From NCBI GenBank assembly GCA_020631735.1, contig CM036162.1, positions 89,046,016 through 89,110,015 of the forward strand: a stretch of 64,000 bases of DNA, in the 5' to 3' direction. The stretch is from Saccharum officinarum (lineage: Eukaryota; Streptophyta; Magnoliopsida; Poales; Poaceae). The notes below the pieces were generated by a model that was not told where the DNA came from, did not search any database, and saw only the letters and a list, made by a program, of their open reading frames with translations. The position numbers were made by a program, and so were the translations under genes. Below are positions 31,001 to 41,386 of the stretch, piece by piece. Numbering within the stretch: the stretch's first letter is position 1; each line of letters starts with the position of its first letter.

Positions 31001-31423
31001 CCCAAAACTGATAGGCCATAGCTATTATGAAATCTGAACAACAACTAATAGCAAGTATTGAACAAAAAAATTACATAAGTTGGTGGCCTTATTTGCCTAA
31101 TTAAGTACAGTATTATTGTCTAACTGGTTTAACTAAGTTGCCTACTGAATATATGTTGGCAAGTAAATAGTTGTAACCTCATACTCTCTAAGTATATAGA
31201 TATCTAATTTGTATCAAAAAGATATTGCAATCCTATTGACGGAAGCAAATCCATCATAAACGTACCATTCAGAGTTGCCTGCAGATGAATCAATTGGGAT
31301 GGAGGCAGCAAAATAACGTTGGAGGTCAGTGTCCAGCTCTGGCAAAGACTAACAGGATGAGGATATGACCATATACCATGGGCAGGAGCAGCGGGAGAAA
31401 CATTTCGACGATGGAGTAGTCGC
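31001..31423. other. Intergenic, no gene seen
   Basis: AT-rich sequence without motif; immediately precedes a hAT insertion. Confidence 0.45.
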
Positions 31424-31431
31424 TACAAGAG

Positions 31432-32283
31432 TAAAGATGAAAACGGACGGAAAATAGCTCTACCGTTTTCGTTTTCATATTTATTGACGAAAACGGGAGC
31501 GGGAACCGGCCAACCGGGAGCGAAAACGGTAGCGGGATAAACGGTAATACGAAAACGGGTAAATACGATCGGAAAATAGACGGAAACGAACGGTAAGCGG
31601 AAACTTAAGCCGGAACTGCATGCCCCATATGATAGCTCAAATATAGAAACCAAAGTGCATTAGTAAATAGATAATACACCTAACTGACCACACATAAATA
31701 TTAGAGATTACATTGTTTCTCTGCTGTCAGACAGTACTTAGTAGCAAAATTTGTTCAGGTCGCGCCTATACTGAACCAGTTACTCGAATGCTTGAAAGTT
31801 CAGATTAATAATAATCGATATGAAAACACATAACCAAATGCAGAGCAGTCTCCAATCAATAACTTTCTAACAGCAATTTGTACAAATTAGCAGTTGGACA
31901 CTGCATGGCTGGCTGCAGTGCAAACTACGCTAGGCCTACGATGGTTCCGGCGTGCGCGAGCACATCGACGTCCATGAAGAAGCGACTGCCGAAGTGCCCA
32001 GCGTGCGGTGCGGGTGCGGTGTTGTGTCTTGGGCCAAGTTGGGCCAGCTCTATGGATGGACTGAGCTCTTAGCAGGCCTATCCCGGATTTAATCAAAACG
32101 GGATATCCCGGTTGAAAACAGGATACCGCAAATACGGATAGACAAACACTCTACCATTTTCGGTCCCGGTCCCGTTTCACTCCGTCCCGTTTCCGTTTAT
32201 CCCAGAAAAAACGAAAACAGACGGGAAAAAACAGTATACGGTTGCGGACGGAACGGGATCCATCCCGTCCGTTTTCATCTTTA
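31432..32283. mobile_element. hAT-type non-autonomous element
   Basis: Perfect 8-bp TSD tacaagag (31424-31431 and 32284-32291) and perfect 19-bp inverted ends TAAAGATGAAAACGGACGG. The subterminal regions on both sides are dense in cgggat/gaaaacgg words, as in hAT elements whose transposase binds repeated subterminal sites. The 852-bp body contains no transposase frame. Confidence 0.9.
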
Positions 32284-32291
32284 TACAAGAG

Positions 32292-34430
32292 TACTAAGGA
32301 GAGGGCCACCATCTGCAAAAAAACTGGTTGCCGGAGTACCAAAGGCCGACGACCACACCTTGGAGGCTTCGAGCAGAGTGGCATGTTCTGGACTGTAATT
32401 GGAGACTTGAGCCTCGACTGCTCACTGCAGGAGCAGAGTTGCAGATAGCAGGTTAGCAAAAAAAAAGGCCAAAGCAAGCAGGGCAACGCCTGGTGCCCAC
32501 CGCAACCATAGAGCCCGCAGCACTAGACGGCCGCACACGCTACACTTGAGCCTTTATTTCATATATTAGGCAAAATAGTGTTAGACATTAAGCAATAATG
32601 TTGTTATAAATTAGGCAAAACAGTGTGGTTGATAAAAGCAATAATAGTGAGTTAACCAGAAATGAAAGGCCATAGCTCAGGCATGAGGAGAAATGGGTGC
32701 ACATAGCAAGCAGTTCCGATAAGTCTGACATATAAATAGCCGCGGTATCTAAGTGCATATCTGCTTTGCAGTATAACATATATGTGTGCTTCATATGTCA
32801 GCATGACTAAATAATTTTTTGCTGCCTACTACTTCAGAAAATAATCTCTAAGTGGCTATCTTCACATATGAACAATGAAAAGCTAAAATTAGCTTTAACC
32901 AAAATACATCTATCGCCTTAAGTCCAAATACTATAGGCTTTACAAAAAAATGCTATAAATACTCTAGCTACAAATACTCTATGCCGTGCAAAATTATTTT
33001 ATAACAAATCTATAAGGTTTTTAGGATAAAATCATGCCAATTGGGAGAAAACAAAAGTTATACCACATGTACATGTAGTCAAAATCTCAAAATACACCTA
33101 CTAACTATTGATTTCTCTATACTCAATTTCAAATAGAGATAAATAAACATGCACCAGGCCGGCCTTCAACACCTTTAGGGGAAGAAAAAGCCATTAGCCA
33201 TGAACCTCTCAGATGGACCAAAAGCGAACTGAATGAACCGTGCACACATCATATTTATGTCCTGCACTTATAATGCCAAATACAAGTTGTGTGCGGCAGG
33301 CCTGAAGCCTCTAGTACTGTCATTTATAGTCTGATACCGAGTAAAAAAGAATAAAACATGACACCACACCACAAAAAAGGGAGGAAATCAGCTCACATCA
33401 GGTTATGGACAAAAAGAACAACATAATTAATGAATTATGTAGGCTTCAACTTGCAACACTAGTGATGTGCAATAAAATTGGACCATTAATTAGACCAACT
33501 AAGAATTTCACCAAAATTTGGCTAACATGCACCAAGACAATAGCCAAGGAGGCGTCCACTATTTGATAAAATGTTGAACTCCAGATACATGTCATTCAAA
33601 TTTAGAAAAGGAAGCACCAAAGGAAAAAATACTCTCCTTGTCGCTGCTACATGACCATGAGAGGCAGCAAGTAATGATATGATGTTTGAGAATTACAAAT
33701 AGCGGAACATAGGAGTGCAGCTGTCCTAGAGGGCACTACTTGAAGCTCATATACTGCTTAACTGGCAAACATTTAGTTCAAACTTAGAAAAGCAAAAATA
33801 ATGCATCCGACAAAAAAGAAGAAATCTCTGTTTATTTCAAACTAGTTTCTACATACACATACTCACACTAAGGCAAAAGACAAAAATTAGCGATTGATGG
33901 ATCACAACAAAGCTGAGAAAACTGAATCTGCACAAACACACACAAATTTCAATCAAAATGACTATAGTAGTGGTAATCAACAAATATAACACTTCGATAG
34001 CAGTGGAAATTCTAATAAATTTGAACACTAAACTGACTATGCAATACCTCATGTATCCCCGTAGGAAATTTAAGAAACGATCATAGGATGCTCATAGGTA
34101 GTCCTGTACATTAGCCAATACAGAATGTGCAAACAAATTTCAGTTCTACTTCTACAGCATGAATAATGAACGAAAATCAGAAAAAGCGGGAGCATCCGGC
34201 ATCCCCAAACTACCAGAACGCAGATCGGCATGACAGAGTCACCGACACATCCTCCTTCCTGCACAAATCTCACGAAGCATAGCATCATGAGGAACGACCT
34301 ATGGGAATCGAATCGATGCTAGCTGCGGCCTACGGGATAAATTATCCGTGGTGGAGTGGAAGCAGACTGTGACTTGCTTCTTCTGCCTAGCACATGCCAC
34401 TGCTACCTATCTGTTAGCTAATTTAACCAG
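32292..34430. other. Intergenic, no gene seen
   Basis: Two kilobases of AT-rich sequence with only short ORFs on either strand. No exon, TE end or repeat was recognised. Confidence 0.4.
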
Positions 34431-34514
34431 CGATATATAGCATAGCGTGGAGAGGCAGAGGCGGAGCCAGGCGGTCGAAGACGAGGCGGAGTACCTGGAG
34501 GAGTCGTCGCAGGC

Positions 34515-34640
34515 GCCATGGCCGAGGCCAGATCCGTTGAATCCACCATGGCTGGGCCAGATCCACCATGGCCGGAGTTGGAGCCGCCGGATCCGCCGTG
34601 GTCGAGGTTGGATCTGCCGGATCCGCCATGGCCGGTGCGG
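34515..34640. repeat. Minisatellite around CCGGATCCGCCATGG, about 4 units
   Basis: Units of about 30 bp sharing gatccrccatggyc and gttggagccgcc repeat imperfectly. They make Pro/Asp/Ala-rich frames on the minus strand that should not be read as a gene. Confidence 0.65.
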
Positions 34641-34706
34641 GGAGGCGGTGGGGAGCGGGCACTGGGAGGCGGTGGGCGCACGGGCTCGCTGGAAGAGGTC
34701 GCCGTC

Positions 34707-34722
34707 GGGGGGGGGGGGGGGG
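34707..34722. repeat. Poly(G) run, 16 bases
   Basis: Uninterrupted G homopolymer. Confidence 0.95.
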
Positions 34723-34859
34723 AGAGCGTGATGGGGAGGAGCTCGCCGGGCGCCGCGGACGAGAGAGAGGGAGGGAGTGGGAGGTCGAAGACGACACCAT
34801 GCGGGTGCACGTGTGCAGTCTCCGTTTGGAGCAATAAGGCAAGCGGGCGGCCGTGCGGT

Positions 34860-35309
34860 CAAGGTAATAAATAGCGGTGGTAGCGGCCGCAATTGCACCC
34901 GCAATAGCGGTAGCGGTCCATTGCCGCTACCGCTATGAGGTAGCGCTCTGAACTTTGCATCTTGGAACTTTGCGGCCGCAATTTTGAATAGCGGTCCGAT
35001 ATTGTTACCGCAATTGCGCGTAGCAGGCCGCAATAGCATGGAAGCAAATATCCCTAATTAGTCCACCCCACTATGACCCACACCTCAAATTCAAATACTC
35101 ACGCATCGGCTGTGAAACTTAAAATTATTCATGATATATACACTTAAAATTATTTATACTCATTATTCATGATATATGTACTTAAAATTATATGAGACTA
35201 TTGGGATGCCGTTATTGGAACTTATCGTCCGCAATATCACCTGCTATCCGCAATCCACTATCTTGACGCCAATCCGCTACTAACCCGCTATACGCTATTT
35301 AGTAGCTTG
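34860..35309. mobile_element. hAT-type MITE
   Basis: Perfect 8-bp TSD cgtgcggt (34852-34859 and 35310-35317). Inverted ends CAAGGTAATAAATAGCG and CAAGCTACTAAATAGCG match at 15 of 17 positions. The 450-bp body is rich in gcggtagcgg/ccgctac words at both ends. No coding capacity. Confidence 0.88.
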
Positions 35310-35317
35310 CGTGCGGT

Positions 35318-35857
35318 CGAGCGGGAATGCGCGGAGGGAGCGTGCGTGCAGCTGGACTAGAGGACGCACGGATGGAAAAAAAGTCTTTACCTATTTAGAA
35401 TAGATAATTCTAAAAAAAAGAATAGATAGATTGTTGGACACGGAAGCCGTGGACTGTGGGTGTGAGTAGGCTAAGTGATGCAAGTGGCGTGGGCTGCGCC
35501 ACGAGCCCGCTGGGTTAGCCTGCGCCGCAAGCCCATTAAACTAAACCTGCGTCGTGACTCGTGAGCCCACAAGACGTAGCGGTCGATGTGGCCTTTGGTG
35601 CCGCGGCCAACCCGAGTTTCTGCCACCCAAAAGAAGAGATGGTGATGAATCCTAGCGCGGCGGCGACGCTGCCGTCTGCGCACCTCCGTCTTGTCCCGAC
35701 GCCGGTGTGTCTATCCACGCCCCCATCGGCCTCGATGGCTCCTTCGTTTTCGCTGCCACCGCCGGCATCTCGTCTTCAGCCCGCTACCACCAACATTATT
35801 GAAAATTGTCGCAGACGTTCAGGGGTCAGAGGATGGCGAGGAGGTCGACGCCAACAT
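35318..35857. other. Intergenic, no gene seen
   Basis: GC-rich sequence with short antisense frames. The segment ending at 35850 repeats at 36105-36154 on the other side of a MITE. Confidence 0.45.
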
Positions 35858-35860
35858 TAA

Positions 35861-36093
35861 GGCCTTGTTTAGATTGAAGAGAGAGTGTGAAATTTGGCAC
35901 TGTAGCACTTTCGTTTGTATTTGACAATTATTGTTCAATCATGGATTAACTAGGCTCAAAAGATTCGTCTCGTAATTTACAATCAAACTGTGTAATTAGT
36001 TATTTTTTGATTTACATTTACTGTTCCATGCATGTGTCCCTAGATTCGATGTGACGGAGAGAGAGTGAAAAAACTTGCAATCTAAACATGACC
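35861..36093 (+). mobile_element. Tourist-like MITE, copy 1
   Basis: 233 bp with ends GGCCTTGTTTAGATTG and (inverse) GGTCATGTTTAGATTG and TAA on both sides (35858-35860, 36094-36096). The interior contains ctaggctcaaaagattcgtc. This family is very common in sorghum-like genomes, to my knowledge. Confidence 0.85.
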
Positions 36094-36384
36094 TAATATA
36101 CAATTGAAAATTGTTGAAGACCTTCGGGGTCAGAGGATGGCGAGGAGGTCGACGAGTAGGAGGGACAACATGGCTTCTTGCTGCTGCCTCCAGGAATTCC
36201 TGAATCCTGATGGTAGGTGATGAGACGCATTAGCAAGACGACTTTTATTGCATGGTCGGAGAGCAGTTTGGTTGGATTGTGGTGACCTGCATGCAATGCA
36301 CTCAGAGTTTCTGAATGATCTGATCGTTTTGACTGCTCCTCTAGGCCGGTCGGACACGTGCAGACCACCGAAATTCTGGACTAC

Positions 36385-36623
36385 GGCCTTGTTTAGATCA
36401 CTCCTGAAAGTTAGAATTTTTTCACTCTCTTCATCACATCAATCTTTAGACGCATGCATGCAACATTAAATATAGGTAAAAAAATAACTAATTACACAGT
36501 TTAGTTGTAAATCACGAAACGAATCTTTTGAGCCTAGTTAGTCCAGGATTAGACACTAATTGTCAAATACAAACGAAATGCTACAGTTTCAAATTTTTCT
36601 AACTTCTTCAATCTAAACAAGGC
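36385..36623 (-). mobile_element. Tourist-like MITE, copy 2 (inverted)
   Basis: Same family as 35861-36093 in opposite orientation (gcatgcatgcaac, then gaatcttttgagcctagtta). It ends aacaaggcc and is directly joined to copy 3. Confidence 0.8.
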
Positions 36624-36862
36624 CCTTGTTTAGATTGAAGAAAATTTCAACCCGATGAATAGTACCACTTTCGTCTTATTTGGCAAATATTGTCCAATTA
36701 TGGACCAACTAGGCTCAAAAGATTCATCTCGTGATTTCCAACTAAACTGTATAATTAGTTATTTTTTTTACCTACATTTAATACTCCATGCAAGCGGTTA
36801 AAAATTGATGTGATGGAGAAAGAGTGAAAAAACTTGGAACTTTGAGGCAAACTAAACAAGGC
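36624..36862 (+). mobile_element. Tourist-like MITE, copy 3
   Basis: Starts (g)cccttgtttagattg at the very end of copy 2 and ends ...actaaacaaggc. Same orientation as copy 1, so copies 2 and 3 form a back-to-back inverted pair of about 480 bp. Confidence 0.78.
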
Positions 36863-37397
36863 GAAGGCCTACTTATTAATTGGTTTAGCATTCACAATTC
36901 AGAACTGCAGAACAAGTCTGCAGAAATCAAATTGATCTATGCTATGCTTTTCTAGCATTCAAAAGTGGCATTCCATCTTAAATCACATTTTTCCCCTGGC
37001 AGTTTTTCCCCTCTTTTTTCAGAAATCATGGAATGTTTCAGTTTGTACAACATTGGTCTTTCAGTTTGAACAGCATTGCATAGATCTCTTGACATGATGC
37101 AGTCATTATGCCGTTCTTGGAGGTCACAGGAGCAAGGTTTTAACTTTGTGAGTGAAAACATGGTGTGGAATTACTGAGTGAACTGAATTGCAAAACAAGG
37201 AACGTGACTTATCCTTGCAGACTGAGCTTGAAAAAGACAGAGGCACACAGCATGCAAGCGGCGGCGTTTTCCTCTCACAATAAATCAATATAAGCATCGG
37301 TATAAGCTAAATTTTAGCAAAATGAACCGGACGTAGAACTATGTTTGCGGGCCGCCAGGCATACACGGTAAGACATAGTTCCTCCTTCACAAAATAA
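36863..37397. other. Intergenic, no gene seen
   Basis: No coding or repeat signal until a Stowaway-like end (tagttcctccttcacaaaat) at about 37377. Confidence 0.45.
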
Positions 37398-38049
37398 GGC
37401 CACGTTTGGATGGACTAGAATCAGTGATAGCTAGGATTAGTCAATAGTGATTAGCTAACTAGTGACTAGCTGATAAAAATTAGTCCAACCTTATTTGGAT
37501 CCACTAGCTAATAAGTAGTACTATCTCAGTACAAAGACTATTATACCCTTGAACTCCTGTTCGACAGGTCGTCCTCAGTGGGCACGGCCGTCTAGACGAA
37601 CTTCGGCGGTGGGCGCAGCCGTCACAGGTCGTCCTCGCCTCCTCGGTGGGTGCGGCCGTTAGGAGGAACTCTGGTGGCGGGCGAGGGTGTCAGCAGGTCG
37701 TCCGTTGGGCACGGCCGTCAGGAGGAAGCACGTCGCGACTGCAGGTCACGCGGTTAGGAGGAAGCATGTCACGACTCCAAGGAAGGGCGGCGTTGTGGGG
37801 ATGTACCGGCACGGCAGGCACGAGCAACGGGAGGCGCCGGCGGGGAACCGAGGCAGCCAAGGGCATGCTCATCTGGAAGAGGACCGAAGCGGCGGCTGCA
37901 GGAGGAAACTTTAGCCCACGTTAGCTAGTTGACTAACAACTATTGGGGGCTTTGGCTAAACTTAGCCCACCCATTAGTTCTCCTATTTGGATCCTTATTA
38001 AGGCTAAAGTTTAGCAACTAGTTGTTAGCCAAGAGATCCAAACAGGGTC
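37398..38049. mobile_element. Non-autonomous TIR element with internal tandem repeat
   Basis: Ends GGCCACGTTTGGAT and (inverse) GACCCTGTTTGGAT, each followed by ctagctaa/gttagcc-rich subterminal sequence. The middle (37565-37780) contains about four imperfect units starting aggtcgtcc or aggtcacgc with gcggccgtyaggaggaa. It seems to have landed in a Stowaway-like element whose body resumes after 38050. TSD unclear. Confidence 0.55.
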
Positions 38050-38202
38050 TCAGTGCGATTCATACCTTCCCATTAGCGCTTTTAATTTAGATCAAATATA
38101 TAAAAAATATTAATATTTATGATGTACAATAAATATCATTAAATTAATTGTTAAATATATTATAATAAACTTATTTAGAGATATAAATATTACTATTTTT
38201 TA
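38050..38202. mobile_element. Stowaway-like remnant
   Basis: AT-rich body with aaatatataaaaaatattaa, closely matching 39515-39535 of the next copy. It is cut on the right by a Mutator-like insertion at 38203. Confidence 0.5.
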
Positions 38203-39384
38203 GGGATGTGCGGGCACCCGTACGTCCGACGAGATAGGATTCCGTCGGACGGCTATTTCCAGCGGCCTGCATCGCCTGCCCCCGTCCCGCTAATTCGGCC
38301 TGCCCGCATGCACATCACGGCGTCATCGTATCCGTACGACTCGCTCGCAATCCACGCCGTCCACCTCGATTCGACCCGCCCCATCCGCGCACTCGGCCCC
38401 CATCCGCTAGCCCCGCCTTGCAGCATGCCACGTCCGCCGGCTACCGGCTCACCGCGCCCCATTTTCCGGCGCCCGTGCCGTGCGACCATCACTCCCCCGC
38501 GTTCCATGACTCTCCAAATACATGAAACACGTGCAACATGAAATACTTAATGCAACATACGTCTGAAATAAATGAAACGTCTGGAACATACACTTGCAAC
38601 ATATGTGTGAAAATAATATGCAACATCCAAATAGAACACTTGCAACTTGCAACATGAGAACACTTGCTGCAACGGAAGACTAGAACAGATAAAACATTTT
38701 GGGACATACTATTGCAACATATGTGTGAAACATATGCAACATCTAGATCAAAACACTTGCAACATACATCTAGAGCAGATGAAACATCTAGATTAAAACG
38801 CTTGCAACATGTCTCTGAAACACTTGCAATATATGCAACATGTGCAACATTCTTGATATACTTTTGCAACATTCATATAAAAACCGTAACATACCTCTGA
38901 AACGTCTAAAATACTTGAAACATATATTTGCAATATAGGGGAGGGGGAGCAACTGTGCCGGTCAATTCCGACCATCGGGGTGGGAGACGGCGACGAGTGG
39001 CGGCGCGTGAGCACCACTAGCGTCCTGCACTAGTGACGCGCACGAGCACCACCGCCACTAGCATCGGGCTTGGGTCGGCCGGGCGGGCTGCGCGCGTGAC
39101 GGGTGGAGCGAGCGCCACCAGCACCAGCGCGCGCGATGGGAGGGGCGAGAGGCCCGCCTAACTGGGCGCAAGCGAGGGGCAACGAGGGGAGTGCGTGTCT
39201 GCATCTAGGACGGAGCAGGTGCAAGGCGTTGGACAGGGGAGGAGGAATTGGAAGGGACAAGGATGAGTGATTCTTTTTAAGAAACTCGCAGGCAGAGCGA
39301 GTGATGGGGTAAAAGCGCAACCAACGAGGCTGTAGGGCTGCAGGAGCATCCGATATGTCGGATGTAAGGCGCGTAGCATCACCG
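38203..39384. mobile_element. Mutator-like non-autonomous element
   Basis: About 1.18 kb. The left end gggatgtgcgggcacccgta and the inverse of the right end align over about 40 bp through acrtccgac. Flanks tatttttta and tttttttta form a likely 9-bp TSD with one mismatch. The left subterminal region (38520-38930) is packed with gcaacatatgtgtgaaac-type words, and the right part is GC-rich. No transposase. Confidence 0.6.
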
Positions 39385-39468
39385 TTTTTTTTTATAAATG
39401 TAGTGAAACTTAAAAAAAGTTTAATCATTACGAAACACGGAACGATATTATTTTGGAACGTACATGCG

Positions 39469-39680
39469 TACTCTATTTCTCACTTACTAAAAAGTCAAAC
39501 ACTTTTAACTTTAACTAAATATATATAAAAAATATTAATATTTATAATGCATAATTAGTATCATTAGATAGATCGTTGAATCTACTTTTATAATAAACAT
39601 ATTTGAATATATAAATATTATAGTTGTGAAAATTTAACCAACACGTATCTTATAATAACTTTTATTTTAGGATGGAGGGA
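39469..39680. mobile_element. Stowaway-like MITE
   Basis: Ends in attttaggatggagggagca, the standard Stowaway terminus. The left end near tactctatttctcac is diverged. The body matches 38090-38190. Confidence 0.6.
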
Positions 39681-41143
39681 GCAGTAATGCAAGCCGGCAC
39701 CCCACTTGCATCGTCCCTAGTCGCCGCATCAACCGGTATACGTCTCGCGGCTACTGCTAGCCGCCCCACCTCAGCCGTACGTGTGGGTCAGCTTAGCCGT
39801 AAACAGGTACATGCTGACGACACAAACTCCAGATCGAGCCATTTTATTTTTAAACCAACAAAGATGGCCAAATTCACTGTAGGGGACACCAGCCACGTCG
39901 CCCAAAATTCCTACAGCCGTCCGATCTCGCGATGAACGGCTGAGATTGCTTGCAGCGGATTTTACTCAGAAGCGGCTCCTCCTGCTTCTCTTAGCCTCCT
40001 CCGACTTCTCCTCAGCTTCCCTTTAACTCTTTCAGCTTCTTACCAGAATCCATACAAACAAATATATACTCGGCTCCTACTTCTTCTTACAGAGGCTTCT
40101 CCGATTCCCTCCTCGCACCTTGCTCCTGACCGACCCTTCCGATGCCCCCTCGCTCTCCCGACGCCAACAGGGCGACGGCCGCTCGTGCGGGCGGCACGGC
40201 AGCTGCGGCCCACCCCTCCTCTTCCTCCTCCCACTCGCGTTGTCCCGGCTGGCTCCCCACCACCAGCTCCCCGCACAAGGCGCTGCTGGCGCGCGACGGC
40301 GCCCCCCGTCTGCGGCGCCATGGCGCACCCCGGGAGCACCGAGCACCATGGTCGCCCCCCGGCGAGGTCGCTGCCTCCAAGCGTCGTGGCCTTCTCTCTG
40401 GCCCCTGAGCCGGGACGTTGGCCTAGGTGGACGACCCCCGGCATCGCCGTGCCGCCCTAGGGTTTGGTCGGCCATCGGCGCGTACGGGCGATGGCGTGTA
40501 GGCTGCTCGCCGCCGCCGCGGTTCCTAGTTCTTCGTCATGCCCTTCGCCAGCAATGAGCACCCACGTATGGTAGTCCCTTCGTTTCCCTTCCTGTTGCGT
40601 GGAACCGAGCACCCAAACCCTGAGTAAGCTATTTGGCTATCTGATTTGTTTCCCTTCCTGCTACGCAAAACCTATTTTCTATCTATAGTTGGATCTAATC
40701 TAATTGCAAGTTTTAAGTGTATAAATGTATTATGCTTATCAATTTCGATTTTTTTTTAATTTCTTGCAAAAAAATATTGGGTTACTGTGTACATGGGTGT
40801 TGTTCAGTGCGCACAATATCGTCCAATCTCAATGACACCATTTTGGACTGCAGATTAAAACTGCAGAGTGGTGCAGTTCGTTTTCTCAAAAAAATTGTCC
40901 GGTTCCAACAGAAGCCTACCGTCTTGGATGATGGGTTCTTCTAAAGATGGAGAGGACGATTCAACCAAGAAGAAACATGCAGGCACCTCCCATAAAGTGC
41001 CTGATTTCTTAGAACTTTTGGTACCTATCTATTCACCACTGCACTGAAGGTGTACTTCCTGTATTAACAATTACATGCTTCAGTTTCATTTCTCAATTTT
41101 ATCGTTACTTATGTTACAAATGTGTTTGTTTATTTTCACGATA

Positions 41144-41386
41144 CTTACAGGTGTAATAGTTTATCTGGCATTCTTCTCTACTGCTCCAGGCTTGTCCAGG
41201 TAGATTTTAAGAAGTTATGGAAGAACTTTTTTTTGGCACCTAACTTCTCCCGTGTGTGTCTTCACTTACAGGTGTAAGAGTTTGTCAGTCATTCTTCTCT
41301 ACTGGTCCAGGCTTGTCCAGGTAGATTTTAGGAAGTTATGGAATAACTCCTTTTTTTTGCAACTAACTTCTCTCGTGTGTGTCTTA
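41144..41386. repeat. 121-bp tandem duplication with exon-like core
   Basis: Two units (41144-41264 and 41265-41386), each with cttacag|gtgtaa, a 49-bp core ending gcttgtccag|gtagatttt, then a T-run and acttctcycgtgtgtgtctt. Both carry apparent acceptor and donor sites. Confidence 0.75.

Noticed and set aside
34515..34640. Regularly spaced repeats considered as a CRISPR array
   Set aside because: Eukaryotic context, units contiguous and degenerate without unique spacers; a minisatellite.
34407..35039. Minus-strand 210-codon ORF and nested frames
   Set aside because: Runs through a minisatellite, a poly(G) tract and into a hAT element, so it cannot be one gene.
40120..40557. Plus-strand 145-codon ORF and minus-strand 132-134-codon ORFs in the GC-rich block
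   Set aside because: All frames open on both strands, Arg/Pro/Ser-rich; looks like a GC island, not a specific gene.
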